Assembly: GCA_013396755.1 (NCBI GenBank)
Contig: VWZF01005993.1
Location: 2,207,506 to 2,271,505 of the forward strand
From: Sclerurus mexicanus
Lineage: Eukaryota; Chordata; Aves; Passeriformes; Furnariidae
Direction of reading: 5' to 3'
DNA: 64,000 nt
Made by a program: the position numbers and the translations under genes. Below are positions 22,901 through 35,800 of this stretch, piece after piece; the first letter of the stretch is position 1, and each line of letters begins with the position of its first letter. The notes beneath the pieces are model-generated. The model did not search any database and was not told where the DNA came from. It was given only the letters and a program-made list of their open reading frames with translations.

Positions 22901-23500
22901 AAAGTCAGTGCTGACTTCAGACAGATCAATCTCACGGGTATCACAAGGTCTGAACTCTGCTGCTTGATCACCAGCAGAGCTGCACACTCACCCCGAGGCT
23001 CCTGCTGACCCGATCCAAGGGAAAATGCCTTGCTGATCTACACTCTGATGATTAATTTAACCTTGAACTTGCAAGCAAGGCTCCATGTGAATGGCTACTG
23101 GGAGCATCAGCGCCCTGACACTTTAACCAGGCTTCATTCTTTCATGCTCAGGGTAAAGAAGATACCAGACCACAGAGGAAGAAAGCCCAAAGCACAGGAT
23201 TAATCCCCTGTACATTCAGTGCCACAAGCACAATCCACACAGCAACCAGATCTCATCTTTTTTTTTTACCTACCCCACAGGTCAAGCTTTAATTTCCGCT
23301 CAAGGATCACTGCTGCTTTGTCACCTAATCCCTCCAGAAATTTATCAAATTCCATTTCAAAGGTATTTGTGCTCTGGCGTCCACTTGAAGTGCCTCGTGC
23401 TTCCCAAGAAGCACTGTGTGACTCATGCCACGCTTCCACTTCCAGCTCTCAAAAAGGACCCACGATCCTAAACTGCCTCCTGCTTGTTTAAACTCGTGAC
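20000..23500. other. Upstream of SEPTIN5 exon 1, no gene recognised
   Basis: Ordinary unique sequence. Open frames of up to about 170 codons (for example 22167-22685 minus) carry no recognisable domain. No repeat element is identified. If the 47.9-kb exon is an alternative SEPTIN5 start, this is part of that long first intron. Confidence 0.4.
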
Positions 23501-23515
23501 TCGCTCTGGAGCGAG

Positions 23516-23825
23516 TTCACGGCGTTTCTCACACACTCCGCTCCTCGTTCAGGGTAACCTGCACGATGCAGCAAGTCGGACGTGGCTGGATCTGCTCGCC
23601 CAGCCTGTCCCCGGGGCGGGAGGAGCTGCTGCGGTACCGGCGCGTTCCACGCGAGGGAGAAGCCGGTCCGCGGAAGGGCCATGTCTGAGCCGGGAGAGCC
23701 CAGGCGGCTTCCCCGGCCAGGGACACACAGAAATCAACGTGCAGCTCAAACCTGCCGCCCTCGTTGCGACTCCTCGCACAGGGTCACAGGCACTGACTCC
23801 TCCGAACGCTAACGCGCTCAAAGCC
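23516..23825. promoter_or_regulatory. Small CpG-rich island
   Basis: About 300 bases with many CpG dinucleotides and GC-rich runs stand out from AT-richer flanks. No open frame here resembles a known protein. A minus-strand CAG|GTTACC donor-like site is present near 23560. It could be an alternative promoter or enhancer of SEPTIN5. There is no direct proof. Confidence 0.4.
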
Positions 23826-26800
23826 TTAGCACAGGGCAGAGGTTTCCAAATTTAGCCTGTTCAGGCAGGAGGACACACGGAGTGGTGCAGGAAGGTCTGC
23901 GGCAGCCTCGGCACTGCTGCTGCTCATCTCTCCTCCTGCTTCATCCTCCAACTCTGCAGCACAGATCAGACTTAAATAGAATCCCAGCCTCTCATCTCAA
24001 AGCTGCAGCTGGGAAAAACAGAGAGAGGCAGAACAGAACCCTGCCAGCCCTAAGAAGCCAGGAACAGCAACACTTGGGAGAGAAACAGGTACACATTGCT
24101 CCGTGGCACAGAAGCTGGCTGGGCTGGAGCTGTTTGGTAGAAGAGAATGGAAAATAATGGTGATTTATCCTCTGAAATGGAAGGGCACTGCTTCTTCTAG
24201 CTCCTAGGTTCTCCACCCAAATGACAAGAGCATCAGTGGTTTTGGAAGCTCTCGATGCATGAACAGGAGAAGGCTGGGGACAGGATCCTACAGAAGGTCC
24301 AGTTTAAGTTACAGGTAGTGGTCCCAATCCTGCGATCCTTACTCACCGAGTAGTCCCTTTGAAATAGAGACGACTGCTCACGTGAGTAAGGGATGCAGGA
24401 TCAGGCCTGTCTACCAAAGAGGCTGAATCCTGAACCGGAGAGGACATCACAACCTCTGAGCACCGTGAGATACTCACGCCTGATCCAGTGGGAGTTAATC
24501 CAAAGGCATCACCAGGAACACCATCCAGGCTGGGGCACCACACCTGCAAACAGCACACTGAGCACCGACCATGGAGAGCAAGGCAAGGGACAAGTAGGAT
24601 GGGAAAAGGGATGATTCACTCAAGCTCCTGGTTCATCCTCAGTTCACTTATCTCAGATACTCCCAAGTCTGCAAGGTCTTTCTTAACCCAGCTGTCCTCC
24701 CAGCAGGCTCCTGAAAACAGTATTGGGAGAATGAAAGCAAACTGTCTTGGGACAGCTCCCAACCTCTATCTGGATCTCCCAGCTACAATTAACATAACTT
24801 TAGGAGTAGCTGATGCCCACAAGAGAGGAGAATAAGCCCACTCTTAGCTCACCAAATGATTTTAAATTCCAATAGTTAAGGGGGAAAAGGCAGCTCTCTA
24901 AAGCAACCTTCAGTCCTGCGAGGCACCCAAGGAGAAGAAAGCCAGCCTTAGCCTGTGGGAGCAATAACCCCAAAAAGCTCTGCAGCCAAGGAGGTAGAGG
25001 CACCTTCTCTTTCCCAGGGTGTCTCCTGTAGGTCTCCATTCAGTACTCAGGCCCTCAGGCTCCAGCCTCCCACCCTCCCTCCTTTCTGTCAGCTGCCCCT
25101 GTCAGTCACACTCAGTAACACAAAGCACAGTCCTTGTGCACGCTGAGATGGCAGAGGCACACGGGGACCTCCATCTTCCTTCTCTTACCCTTGGGCTTGC
25201 AGCACCAGCCCACTGACCAAGATGAGCCTGCTGAGAGGGAGCCAGGCACTCACCCTCCTCCCTTTGTACCGGCTCAGCTCTGCCCGTTCTCCACCTCCAC
25301 CCGGCACAGCCGTACCTGGCTGCAAAGCGCTGCCCCTCCACGCCCAGCACGGGGCAGTGTTCCCAGCGAAAGCAGCTGTGTGGCTTCCAGTCTCACCCGA
25401 CTCCCCGGGATGTGCCGGACCATCTGCCATCCCAGAGGGGACTCCCAGGAGCCCGTTTCCCAGCCCCGACACAAAAACAGTCTGTGCAAACGTCACTGCC
25501 CACATCAGTCTGCCCAGGGCTGGGCCCTGCGTCGGGACTAGCGTCTGTTTTTGCAGATGGATAATTAGATTCCCTTTCCATTTCCTTTCCCCTCCTGATG
25601 GTTTCTCTGGCTGGCAGTTCCCCTGCAGCCCTGCACAATCCAGGAGCATTAGTCAGCGGGAAATTCTGCTCCCTTCTTCCCCTGGATGTTGCTCTTGGTT
25701 CAATATAAACAGCAGAAATGAACTATGTGATAATTTGAGTGCTTCATTGTAGCAGCATTTGTCCTTTTCAGCCTGGCAAACGCAACTTTCCCTCCCACAC
25801 CTGCACCCTGCCCCTTCTCCCCGAGTGGCACAGAAATCACAGCATGACTTCAATGAGTGTTGCTGGCAATTGGAAGCAATTTGCTAATCAGCAGGAATAA
25901 ACAATCAGCTGGGCTGGCGTTGCAGCACACCTCCATTTATGAGCAGTGGTGCAGAACACTCCTTTCGGGCAGGCCCTGAAGAAGCGTACCTGATTCTCAG
26001 CCATGGTGTGAGATGCTCTCAGAAAAAGATCATAACACCCTCCTGCAGGAAACCTGAGGAAGAGATGGAGCAAGGATGAAATTGGGGTAAATCAACAGAG
26101 AGCTGCCTCTCAGAGTTCCCAGAGAAGGGAAGGGGTGTCTGCCCAGATGAAGTATTCACAGAGATCCTCACTGAGCATATGAGATGTTTGTCTTGTCTTC
26201 CCCTGCCACTAAGCAGTGGCTTTCTGGGAAGCAGTACTAGTACCTGAAGCCCTGATGGCTGCACAAGCAGCCCCAGGACCTGCAGAGATGCACAGACACA
26301 TCAACTCCACCTGACAGAGGATGGCAGAGGAGTTATCCTGCTGGAATTCATAACTCCCTCACAGGAGATGTACAGACTGAGGTCTTCAGGGACGATCTGT
26401 AAACTCTGATCTCTTATACCCTGTACCATACTGTGTTCTCCATGGGCAGTGTCCTGAGTCCACAAAGAGCACAGATCTCACAGCCCTCCAATGCAAACCA
26501 TCAAGATTTCCAGCAGCTCCATGTTGCTGCCTGAGCTGGATAGCTTCTACTCTGCACCTGGCTGCAAAAACCAAACCACTGCCTGCCCCACGGAAGGGGC
26601 TCTGAGAAGCCTTTTGGCAGATTTCAGGAGCTTGCAGCTGGCTCTCTCCCCTCCAATCCGTGCCAGCCCACTGCTGGCTGCCCACCAAGAGCCGGATGGA
26701 GTATTACCCAGCTGTGCCAGGCTCACAAGCCATGAGGCCAGAGACACTGCAGCCGTTGAGCAGTCGGTGCCTCCTCCACCATTTGTGGCCTGGCTGGGCT

Positions 26801-29800
26801 TCCCATGGCCTGGCACGCGGCACACACCAGTGACCGTGCCGGACCAGCACTGCTGCTGCACAGTGGCAGCATGGCTCGGTGTTCCCAAAGGCCATCACAG
26901 CCCTGGCTGCCCCAAGAGGTCCCAGCACAGCTGTGCTGTGGGCCCCAGGCAGAGCCGTGGGACCAGCCAGGCAGACAAGAGCCTGGCAGTTTGCTGCATG
27001 AATGAGGAAGAAAAGGTAAGGACTCCAATGCAGCTGGGGACCAGGATTGTTCCCCACTTCCCTGTGGCCGTGCAGCCATCCAGTGTTCACACCAGCTCCT
27101 TGTACCCTACCAGCACAGACACCGAGGCTGTGCCTGGGCAGGGAGCTGTCAGAATAATCAAAAAGGGAATCAAGAGATGCTCTCCAACACCTTTCTCTCC
27201 CCTTCTCCCCCACCCACTTGCTCCAGCAAACACCAAGCCTGGTTACACCTTTGCTGCACAACTTGCCACTTCCCTGTGCCCTGCAGCATGACTGGAGATT
27301 CACATTTTATTAAATGCTGTGATGGTGGGAGAAAACTTCAAGTCACTGAACATCTAAATCAAACTGTGCTGTCAAAGGGAATTTAAACAAAGTTTCTTCC
27401 ATGGTTAAGAGTAATAGTCAGTAACTGCTGAGTGTTGTTTCTCCTTATCAGAGAGATGCTGACCAGTATGGAAAAAATGAGACTAATTAGCCAGAGTTTG
27501 TAGTGAAACAGAGCAGAAGACCTTGGGCGAGAAAGTATCTGGCTCAGAGTCTCAGCAGACATTGTGTTGGATACCAGAGAGCTCCCCATGCCCTTCCATA
27601 ATGCAGGTGTGAATTGCAAGGTCTGGAACTCACAGTAAGGATGACCACACGGCTCATTTACCAGGACTGATGGACACTGACAGGTCCTGACGGCTCTGTG
27701 GTACCCAGATGAACACCCTGGCTGAGGCTGCTGCAGGACACACTGTGGCTCTCTGTGCTGGGAGGCTGGCTCAGCAGTCACAGTGCTCCTGCCACAGAGG
27801 GGTGGTAACAGGCACCCCGGCACAGAGCCGAGGGCCAGCACACCACCCTTGTCTGCTTCAGTGCAGCCCCAAACTTCATTAGCAGGTTTGCAGCAGTGAG
27901 AGATTCCTGCTGACTGCTGAGATGGTGCCATCTGCTTCCATTTATGTGCTGGCTCACAGATGCAGCTACAGAGCAAAGGTCTCCAAAGAGACTTTGCTCT
28001 CCTGAGCAAATAGGGACTGAACAGTCAGCCAGTTGGGACAGAGGCTGAATTCACTCACCTCACACCTGGGAGACGCAGCAGCCCTCCCACTGTGGCTTTG
28101 TGACCAAGCTCCATCATACACCCACTCACAGGCCACCTCCCTGCAGGCACAGAGGACTTGCTCCCAGCACACAGCACAACTGCACTGACTGCTCCACACG
28201 GCACCACAACAGAGGAAGAGTTGACAAAGCTGTTCCCACATCTCTTGGTCTGTCCTCTACAAAGCCAAAAGGAGTCTGCCACTGACAAGCCAGGATCCCA
28301 AAATTAATAGCTACCAGGCTCTCTTTCTATATCATGCTGCACAAAGAAATCTTTACCAAGACACATTTTTCATGCGTTCATTTTAACGTACAAGCTGCTC
28401 AGGCCAACCTACCCCAAAAAAGAGCATGATGTGCTAGAGGTGCCTGTGGAGCCCTAGACAGCACAAAAGCACAAAGCAGAGTGGAGATGAAAACAGCAGC
28501 AGCATGTAGCACTAGGCAGCTTCTAAAAACAGTAGCAGGAGGAGGAAGGAGATGAAAACTGGGGACACCCTGTGTGGGGAGGGCTAAGGAAATACTGTCC
28601 CTGTCTGGCAGCTGAACTGAGGGAGGACTTTGCCACCTCGTTTTACCGGTCACACCTGCCTTGGCAGGGAAAGTAGTCCTCTTGCTCAACAGGAGATTTC
28701 ATACTATAAAACAGATTGCTTAATTCTTGGCAATTTGTGTTCGGCAACTACCCTTTTCCTGTGGTTGCTGCTTCCTCTCTGGGCACACATATTTTCAGAG
28801 CCAGAAGAGACATTATGCTCCTCTCAGCCTGCCCCTGGGCCTTGCAATTCCCCTCACAGATTCCTCCCTTTGTAAGATCTGGTGCCTGTGGTAGACTCAC
28901 AACCACAGCAGAGAGCAGCAGAACATGTACTAAGTTCTCCTTTCCTTCCCAACAAAATCTTCCTAGTCTTACTTGGAGAGAGTGGAACTGAGTGTTCCTG
29001 GAGAACAGCGCTCTTAGGTGAGAAAGGATGGAATAGGGAATATCAGGAAATACCATAAACAAAGCACAGCAGCAGTAACACACTGTGATAGCAGTAGCAG
29101 CAACCAGGTGGACAAAACTGCCACGTAACCAAAATCCTAAAGCATCCTACAAGGCTTCATGGAGGGGATCCTTCCCAACATGATCTTGTCCTACTGCCCC
29201 AATCCCATCACCAGCTTCTCTGCCTATCTGTGGTTTTGATTATTCCACCTCCAGCCACACGTCTCTGGAGAGGGCAGCTCTGGATCACCTGGCAGGCACC
29301 ACCACGCTCAGCCCCACAGCACTGATGCTGCAACCAGAGATGGGAGAGCAGCCAGGCCTCAGCTCCTTTCTCAGTAACTAGAAAAGAGCTTTCTCTCAAG
29401 TGTACACTCCTGTAGCGTGTGTTATTTAGTGTAACAGCCTGAGCATAAGAGCTTCCCTCTCTTCTCCAATCTGCCTTTGCTTTCCTGTCACATATTGTCA
29501 AGCTGTCCCACTCAGACCTGCTCTGCTGAACTCTGCCCAAGAGACACTCCTCTTCAAAGCCCCAGACGCAGTGACATTGCCATCCTGGTCCATTACAGAC
29601 CTGTCCCAGTCGCCCTGAGGCCACTCCTGGGGACGTCACACATTGCAGAGAGCACACACAACCTGCACAGGCAGAGCTTCAGGCCACACAGGACTGCTGA
29701 ACCTGAGAAGCCAGGAGAGTCCTGCCTCCTGGAGCTGCCCAGCCCACCAGGGACCTGCTGCCAAGACCTCCCACAGCAAAGGAAGAAGCAGTGACCCTGC

Positions 29801-32800
29801 CACAGGCTGCCAGTTCACCATGCCCCAGGGGGAGCCCCCAGGCCGCGCAGCAGGGCTGGGCACAGAGCCCCACGTTACCATCCCGGCTGCAGAGCTGACA
29901 AACCTCCCGCCGAAGGCAGCGCCTCGTACAAAGCCTCGTTTGTTCCCGACACACGAGCCCATTCCAGGCTCCTGCCAGGACACATCTTTACTGTGCCCTC
30001 CTGACTCCGGCAACAGGCAGGGCTTGGGGATAATGGCCCCCTTCTGGGATGCTCTGGGGCTCACACACAGGAGGCTGCAGATGCAGGGCACTGCCAAGGT
30101 CCTGAGCCTTGCCAGGCGGCGAGCACTGACACCACTGACAGCAGCACAGGCCTCCCTTGGGGCTCCACTGACCCAAACTCCTTCTCAAAGACACGGCAGA
30201 GCTCTTCTGTCACCCAACCAGCCCCAGTCACCTGCTGCTGCGCTCCAGTGTCGTGGGCACAGCTGTGGGATGCTGAGTAGAGGGGGAAAAAATAGATATT
30301 TTTTTAACAAGATCCCTTCTTGTCCATGCACTTCCAGCTTGTTTCATCACATACAGGCATGGAGACAATTCTGAGGCAGGAAGGAGGAAAATAGGGCTGT
30401 AAACTCTCGTCCTTGCCATGACAGTCATGACAGCATCCACTTCCAGTGCCTGCTCCCAGTGCAACAGGGAAGAGGGGCAGGAAGCCTGGAGGAAGATTCT
30501 TGCTAGATGGTTAAACTCTCCCTATTTAGCAGTGGTGGGAGGGAAATTTATCTGAGTAAGAGTCTTGATACCCCCCTGGAATGAGGCCAAGAGAAAAGCA
30601 AATTCCTTCAGTGAACTTATCCCCCTTCTGTACTGCCTATCCAGCTACAGGGAGTTTCCTCCACAGCTACACAGCTGCAGGGACATTAGAAAAGACTGTT
30701 TTTATTTTCTCAGCCATAGCCCACCACAGCCCAGCATCTCTTCAGCTTGAGCTGGAGCCAGAAGACAGCTAGGCTTAAGGGGAAGTGGCTGGACACTCCC
30801 ACATGGCTTGTGAGACAGCACTTGGAAGCCGTCCTTACTGGAAAATGTGGACATTTACAGAAGGCCAGAGCTGTGCCTGGCAGACCAGCTCCAGCAGCCA
30901 GGGTAGAGCTGGGCTTGCTGGACACTGGCAGAGTCCAAGGACTCCAAGCTCCAAGTGTGAAGAGAAAATCTTGGCCACCTCAAAATAGCAGAAATCCAGG
31001 CAGGAGGAGAAGGGCCTTTTGCCATGTCAAGCAGCAGAATTCTCTGGTAGTTTCTGCAAGCAGCATCAGCCTGTGGTCTGAGCTCCTCACCACTACCTGG
31101 ACCTGACACCTCAACTGACTCACATCCTATGCTCCAGATCCTCAGATCTCCCAGATCTCTCACTGACATCTTGGCTTCTAAAAAGCAAAGCTTCCAGGAG
31201 GGCTCTGATCCCCTCTTCCACTGATCCACAGGTCCCTCAGATACAAAGAACGCAGCAGAGACTCTTCCATCCACACACATGCCTTCAGCACCTTTCCACA
31301 CCTTTCCAACACACAATTGCACTGAGTACATTTTCAGCCAGCCAAAGCTCAGCACCCTGCAGGACAGGCCTGAACTTTTCATCAGGGAACTGTTCCAATA
31401 TGCAACATTTCCAGAAAGGCCTCTTGTCCAGCTGTGTTTTTGGACTCTGCTTTTTCAACTTCTCCTTCCTACTTCCCCCCACTGCAGCATGTAGAAAGAT
31501 GAGAACATAAAGATAAAAACCCCTACAGCCATCAGCCACTTCTCACCCCCTTGCACAGCTGTACTGCCTGGCAGTGGGGAACCCCCTCAGTGGTGGGGTC
31601 TGGGAGCTCCATGTTACAGCCACCTGTGCAGGTACAGCCCCTTCCTCAAGCAGACACACAGGGCTGGTTCCCAACACTGGTGCTGCTCCTCCACAGGGCT
31701 GTTATCTCCATCAGTACAAAAAGGGCCACCTCACACCTCCCGGCCCTCCTGCAGAGGTCACAACCATTGCAGAGAGCAGCACAACATCTCAGACATGACA
31801 ACCAGCCCTAACTGGGGCAGAAACAGGACCTCACATGGCTGGAGCTGCATCGTACCAATACCCACACTGAGGGGACTGGCAGACTGCAGGAGGGCTCAGG
31901 GAGAGAGCCCACAGAGATCCCCTGGTGCCCCAGCCCCTCACAGGCATCGTTCAAAGAGCAGTGTAAGCCCTGGCTGTGGCTCCAAACGCTGCTCCACCTC
32001 AGAGCTGGAGACAGATGAGGTCATCTCTCCAGTCTGAAATCACTTCCGTTCTCAAACTGCTCTCAAGACTGTGCCACAGATTAAAAAGAGTGGATGGGTG
32101 GGGAGGGAAACCCAAACCAACAGAGCATGTTCCCCATTAAGAGCTCAACACTTCATTTATTTCTGCCTCCCAGTCGGCTGCCATCCGAACCCTCCACCCT
32201 CCCTCCTTCCCCTGCAAGAACAAACCTGGCAGGGACTGCTTTGAGTTAATATGGCACAAGCTGCACAGGACTACCCTCGACCCCCAGCTCCCCAAATCCA
32301 AAACCAAGCAGAGAAGCGGGGAGAAATCACATCTTGGTGCTGCCAGACAAGCTCAGCCACACTGCCCTACCCCGTGCCCAGATCCAGCTGCTGGCCCTCA
32401 ACTGCAGCAGCCCAGCTCCTCCTCCCCACACACAGTGTTGGAAACGGTTTGTACTGGCAAGAGAGCACTGAGCACCAGCACCACAACTCTGTGGTTGTTC
32501 TTCAGCACAGCCACATTCTCCACGGTACAAGTGGCCACACTGGTGTACCGGTGGCAGCAGGATTCTCTCACCTGGATCAGGCAGTACAGATGCCTGAGGA
32601 AACAGACTGAGAAAAGAAGATGAAAATCCAGGTCACCAGCATGGGGGAATCCTAAGGAAAAGAGCCTTGCAGTGGTCACACTTGGCCAGGAGAAGCCAGA
32701 CTGAGAGTTTAGTGGCATTATTTTAAAAACACGCTGACCACAGATGAATCAGTGTCTCATGCTTGGAAGCTCTAACCTGACCACAGCACCCAACAGCGCC

Positions 32801-35800
32801 TCAGGCAGTAACGGCCAAGACACATCACAGCACACAGCTCCCTCCTACACAGTCATGGGTTTTTCCCCTCACCCCAGATTTTGCTCAGCACAGGAAGACA
32901 CTATGGTTTTGTGTGTCTCTTCCAAAATTCCCAGTCTCATTATGATGGCAGCCATTGGATGGGGCCACTTTGTCAGCAAATGCAGCTGCTGCAATCCACA
33001 TGCTGCTTGGATCCAATCCAGCTGCAGCCCACGCACACGGCCTTGGCCCCACTGGTGCCACAGCAGTGATGGGACAAGGCAATGCTGGGCACAACCCCAC
33101 AGGGTGATGGAGCTACTGCAGGTGCAGTGGAGAGAGGAGCAGGGGGCAGACCATGCTTGAGTGCAGCTGTGGATCACATGCTGCATCACTTTAGGCCTTC
33201 CCTCAAGCAGATAGAAGACTGGAACCCAGGACTGTGTGCACTGCCAATCCTGTACCGGTTTCTCTGGATCACACAACCCTGGGGCTCAGCATCAGAAGTA
33301 CAGCATGACTGCTTCTCCCAGAGGACACTTTGCTCCCCAGCCTCTTTCCAGAGGCCAGCCCTGGACAACGACCAGTATAAGCACTAGGAAATCAAGAGCT
33401 TTCTTACCATGGGCTTACTTCTAGAAGCAGTGGGCACCAGAGAGAGGAATCTCTCTCAGCCCCTGGCACCAGGCACAGACCTGGGCTGTACAGGTGGCTC
33501 CTCTTCAGCACAGACTAGGAATGAATATGCTGCAGGAGGAACAGGTCTCAGCAAGGGAAGCGTGAGGCTGAACCCACCTGGCTGTGCTCCTGCCAGCTTC
33601 TTTCTGCCAGTGCTGCCTTCACACCTGTGGCTCCATAAGATGCCAGCAGAAGTTAGCAACACAGTGAGGACCTGGTGAGGAAGCAACTGCCCAAGAGACA
33701 GGCTGCCTTGGTGGGGAGATGAGGAGCCACAGGCTCCAACACAGCAGTGCCTGCGAGTTCCCAATGGGAGAGCTCCAACAGCAATGAGTGGAGCAGGGCA
33801 TGTTTCACACCCACTGCCCTGAGAAACACCAACCACCACAGGGAAGGAACAGGTCTGAAGCTGAACATTTGAGCTAAGGGGAATCCTGAGGCTCAAGCGC
33901 CTCTGGGACACCTTAGCTGTGGTGTGATTGACTCACACGGGAGCAGAGCCACTCCTTCATCAAAGTATGCTGTGTATCCCTAAAAACCATGGCCTCCAGA
34001 CAGAAATGCCTCTAGACAGAGCTGTTATATCCTGGGCTTCAGTTCTGTCACCTCTGAAGCAGAGAGAACTTCACTGCATGCACCCACACCTGCCCTGGCT
34101 GGGCCAGCAGTGCCTGTCGAGCCCTTGAGGATCCAGAGCTGAAAGGCTTTGAGGAAGGCCTTGCACCCAAACACCCTGGGGAGCTCTAAGCCATATCCTC
34201 TGTCACCCAAACACCTCACCAACACCATGTGTAGGAAACTCCTGCTTGCTGTCAGCTTTACTCTCTTCCAATACCCAGCTGCTCCTTGTGTGCAGGAATG
34301 GACAGACATTTTGTCTGCAAACAACTGTAGGTGAATAATCCTGCAAGTGAGAGCAGGTGTGCACTAATGCTGACACAGTTTTCCTCTATGTTGGGTTTTT
34401 CCTGTGGGTTTTTTTTTTATTTTTGAATTGCTCAATATGCAGGCAAAAGCCATTCAGACCGAAAGCAAAGGCTTCATTCAGGGCAGAGAATCTGACTGTA
34501 CTGTATTTGAGGAACTCACAAATAAGGTGCAGGTAAACATACAAAACCACACCTTGTGTTTTCCAAAACTATAGGCTGGAAAGATCCACTGAGGGGCTGC
34601 TGAATATTCTGGGCAGCCAGACCTGAGGACATGGAAGAGATGCTGTGAAAACATTACTATACTAAGAATAACATTAAGGAACCTAATTCAAGAAAAATCT
34701 CTTCCCAGGACTTCTCTATGCAAAGCAATTCCACAGATGTAAGGACATTGGTGCCCTGGTGAAGTCAGAAATGAAGGTTTTATTTTCCTTTTCCAGTAAT
34801 ACTTAGATTTAACTATACAAATTGTTCCCCTGGGAGCAGATCCTATTTCACTGTTTCTGCAAGAGCCTCAGAGCCGGACTTTAAATGTGAAAGCACCCAC
34901 TCCTAAACTGCAGGGAACCCAGTCAATACAGATGTTCTCGCTACAGCAAACAGCTGCTTTGTTGCACTTCTCTCAAATTCTTTGCCCTGCTGTCACTGGC
35001 ACATTCAGAAAGAGCTGAGCCCAGAAGGACTTTAACCAGGCAAGAATGGCCTCAGTTGTCCACACTGCAAAAGGTAAGAAGAGAGCTCCAAGAGCAAAGC
35101 CTGTGTGAGCCTGGGTGAAGCAGAGGCAGGAATGTGGCATGCAGAAGCATCCAGCCTCAGGGCAGAGCACTGCCTCTCTCCTCAGCCCTGGATTTGTCAC
35201 CCAGAGAGTGGATGCAATCAGCCACGCATTCCCCGGGAGCACATCCCTGGTCAGTGCACAGAGCCGGAGCACAAAGGCGATCCCAGCCACAAAGGGCTCG
35301 TGCTCCAAAGCAAACACGACAACTGCCAGGCACACAGAGCAGCCAGAGAGCAGCACAGCCACGGTGATAAACAGTGACTCCCGACCAGCCAGCAGCTGCC
35401 AAGACGACACAGGAGGGTCTTAAAGGAGAGTTTGAAGGAGCACAAAGAGGACAAGAAGCAAGGTAGGGTGAGGTTAAGAGCACTACTTCACAATAGAGCA
35501 TCTCTGTCAAACAAAGCCCCTAAAAAAAGAAGCAGCACTATAAAAGTTTCAGTTTCAATAAAGAAATCAAAGTATTAGATGGCCCTGATCCTTTAACAGA
35601 GCTACAGCTCTCACTGATTTTTTCGAGGCAAAGATGAAAGGGCCATTCAGAGCAGCCTGGAACATAGTTCCTGCAGTATTTTCAGTTATTTTCCTTCATC
35701 AACCCCTTTCCTGGACCTAATCCGTGGACCATAACACATGAAAGGTGACTGTAAGCCTGGCACCAGGTGTGTAAATTCCACAGCAGCAGCAGCCTCCTCG

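Noticed and set aside
26491..27291. Plus-strand 266-codon open frame
   Set aside because: Minus-strand frames are also open over most of it. The composition shows no domain, signal or splice context. It is best explained by locally low stop-codon density.
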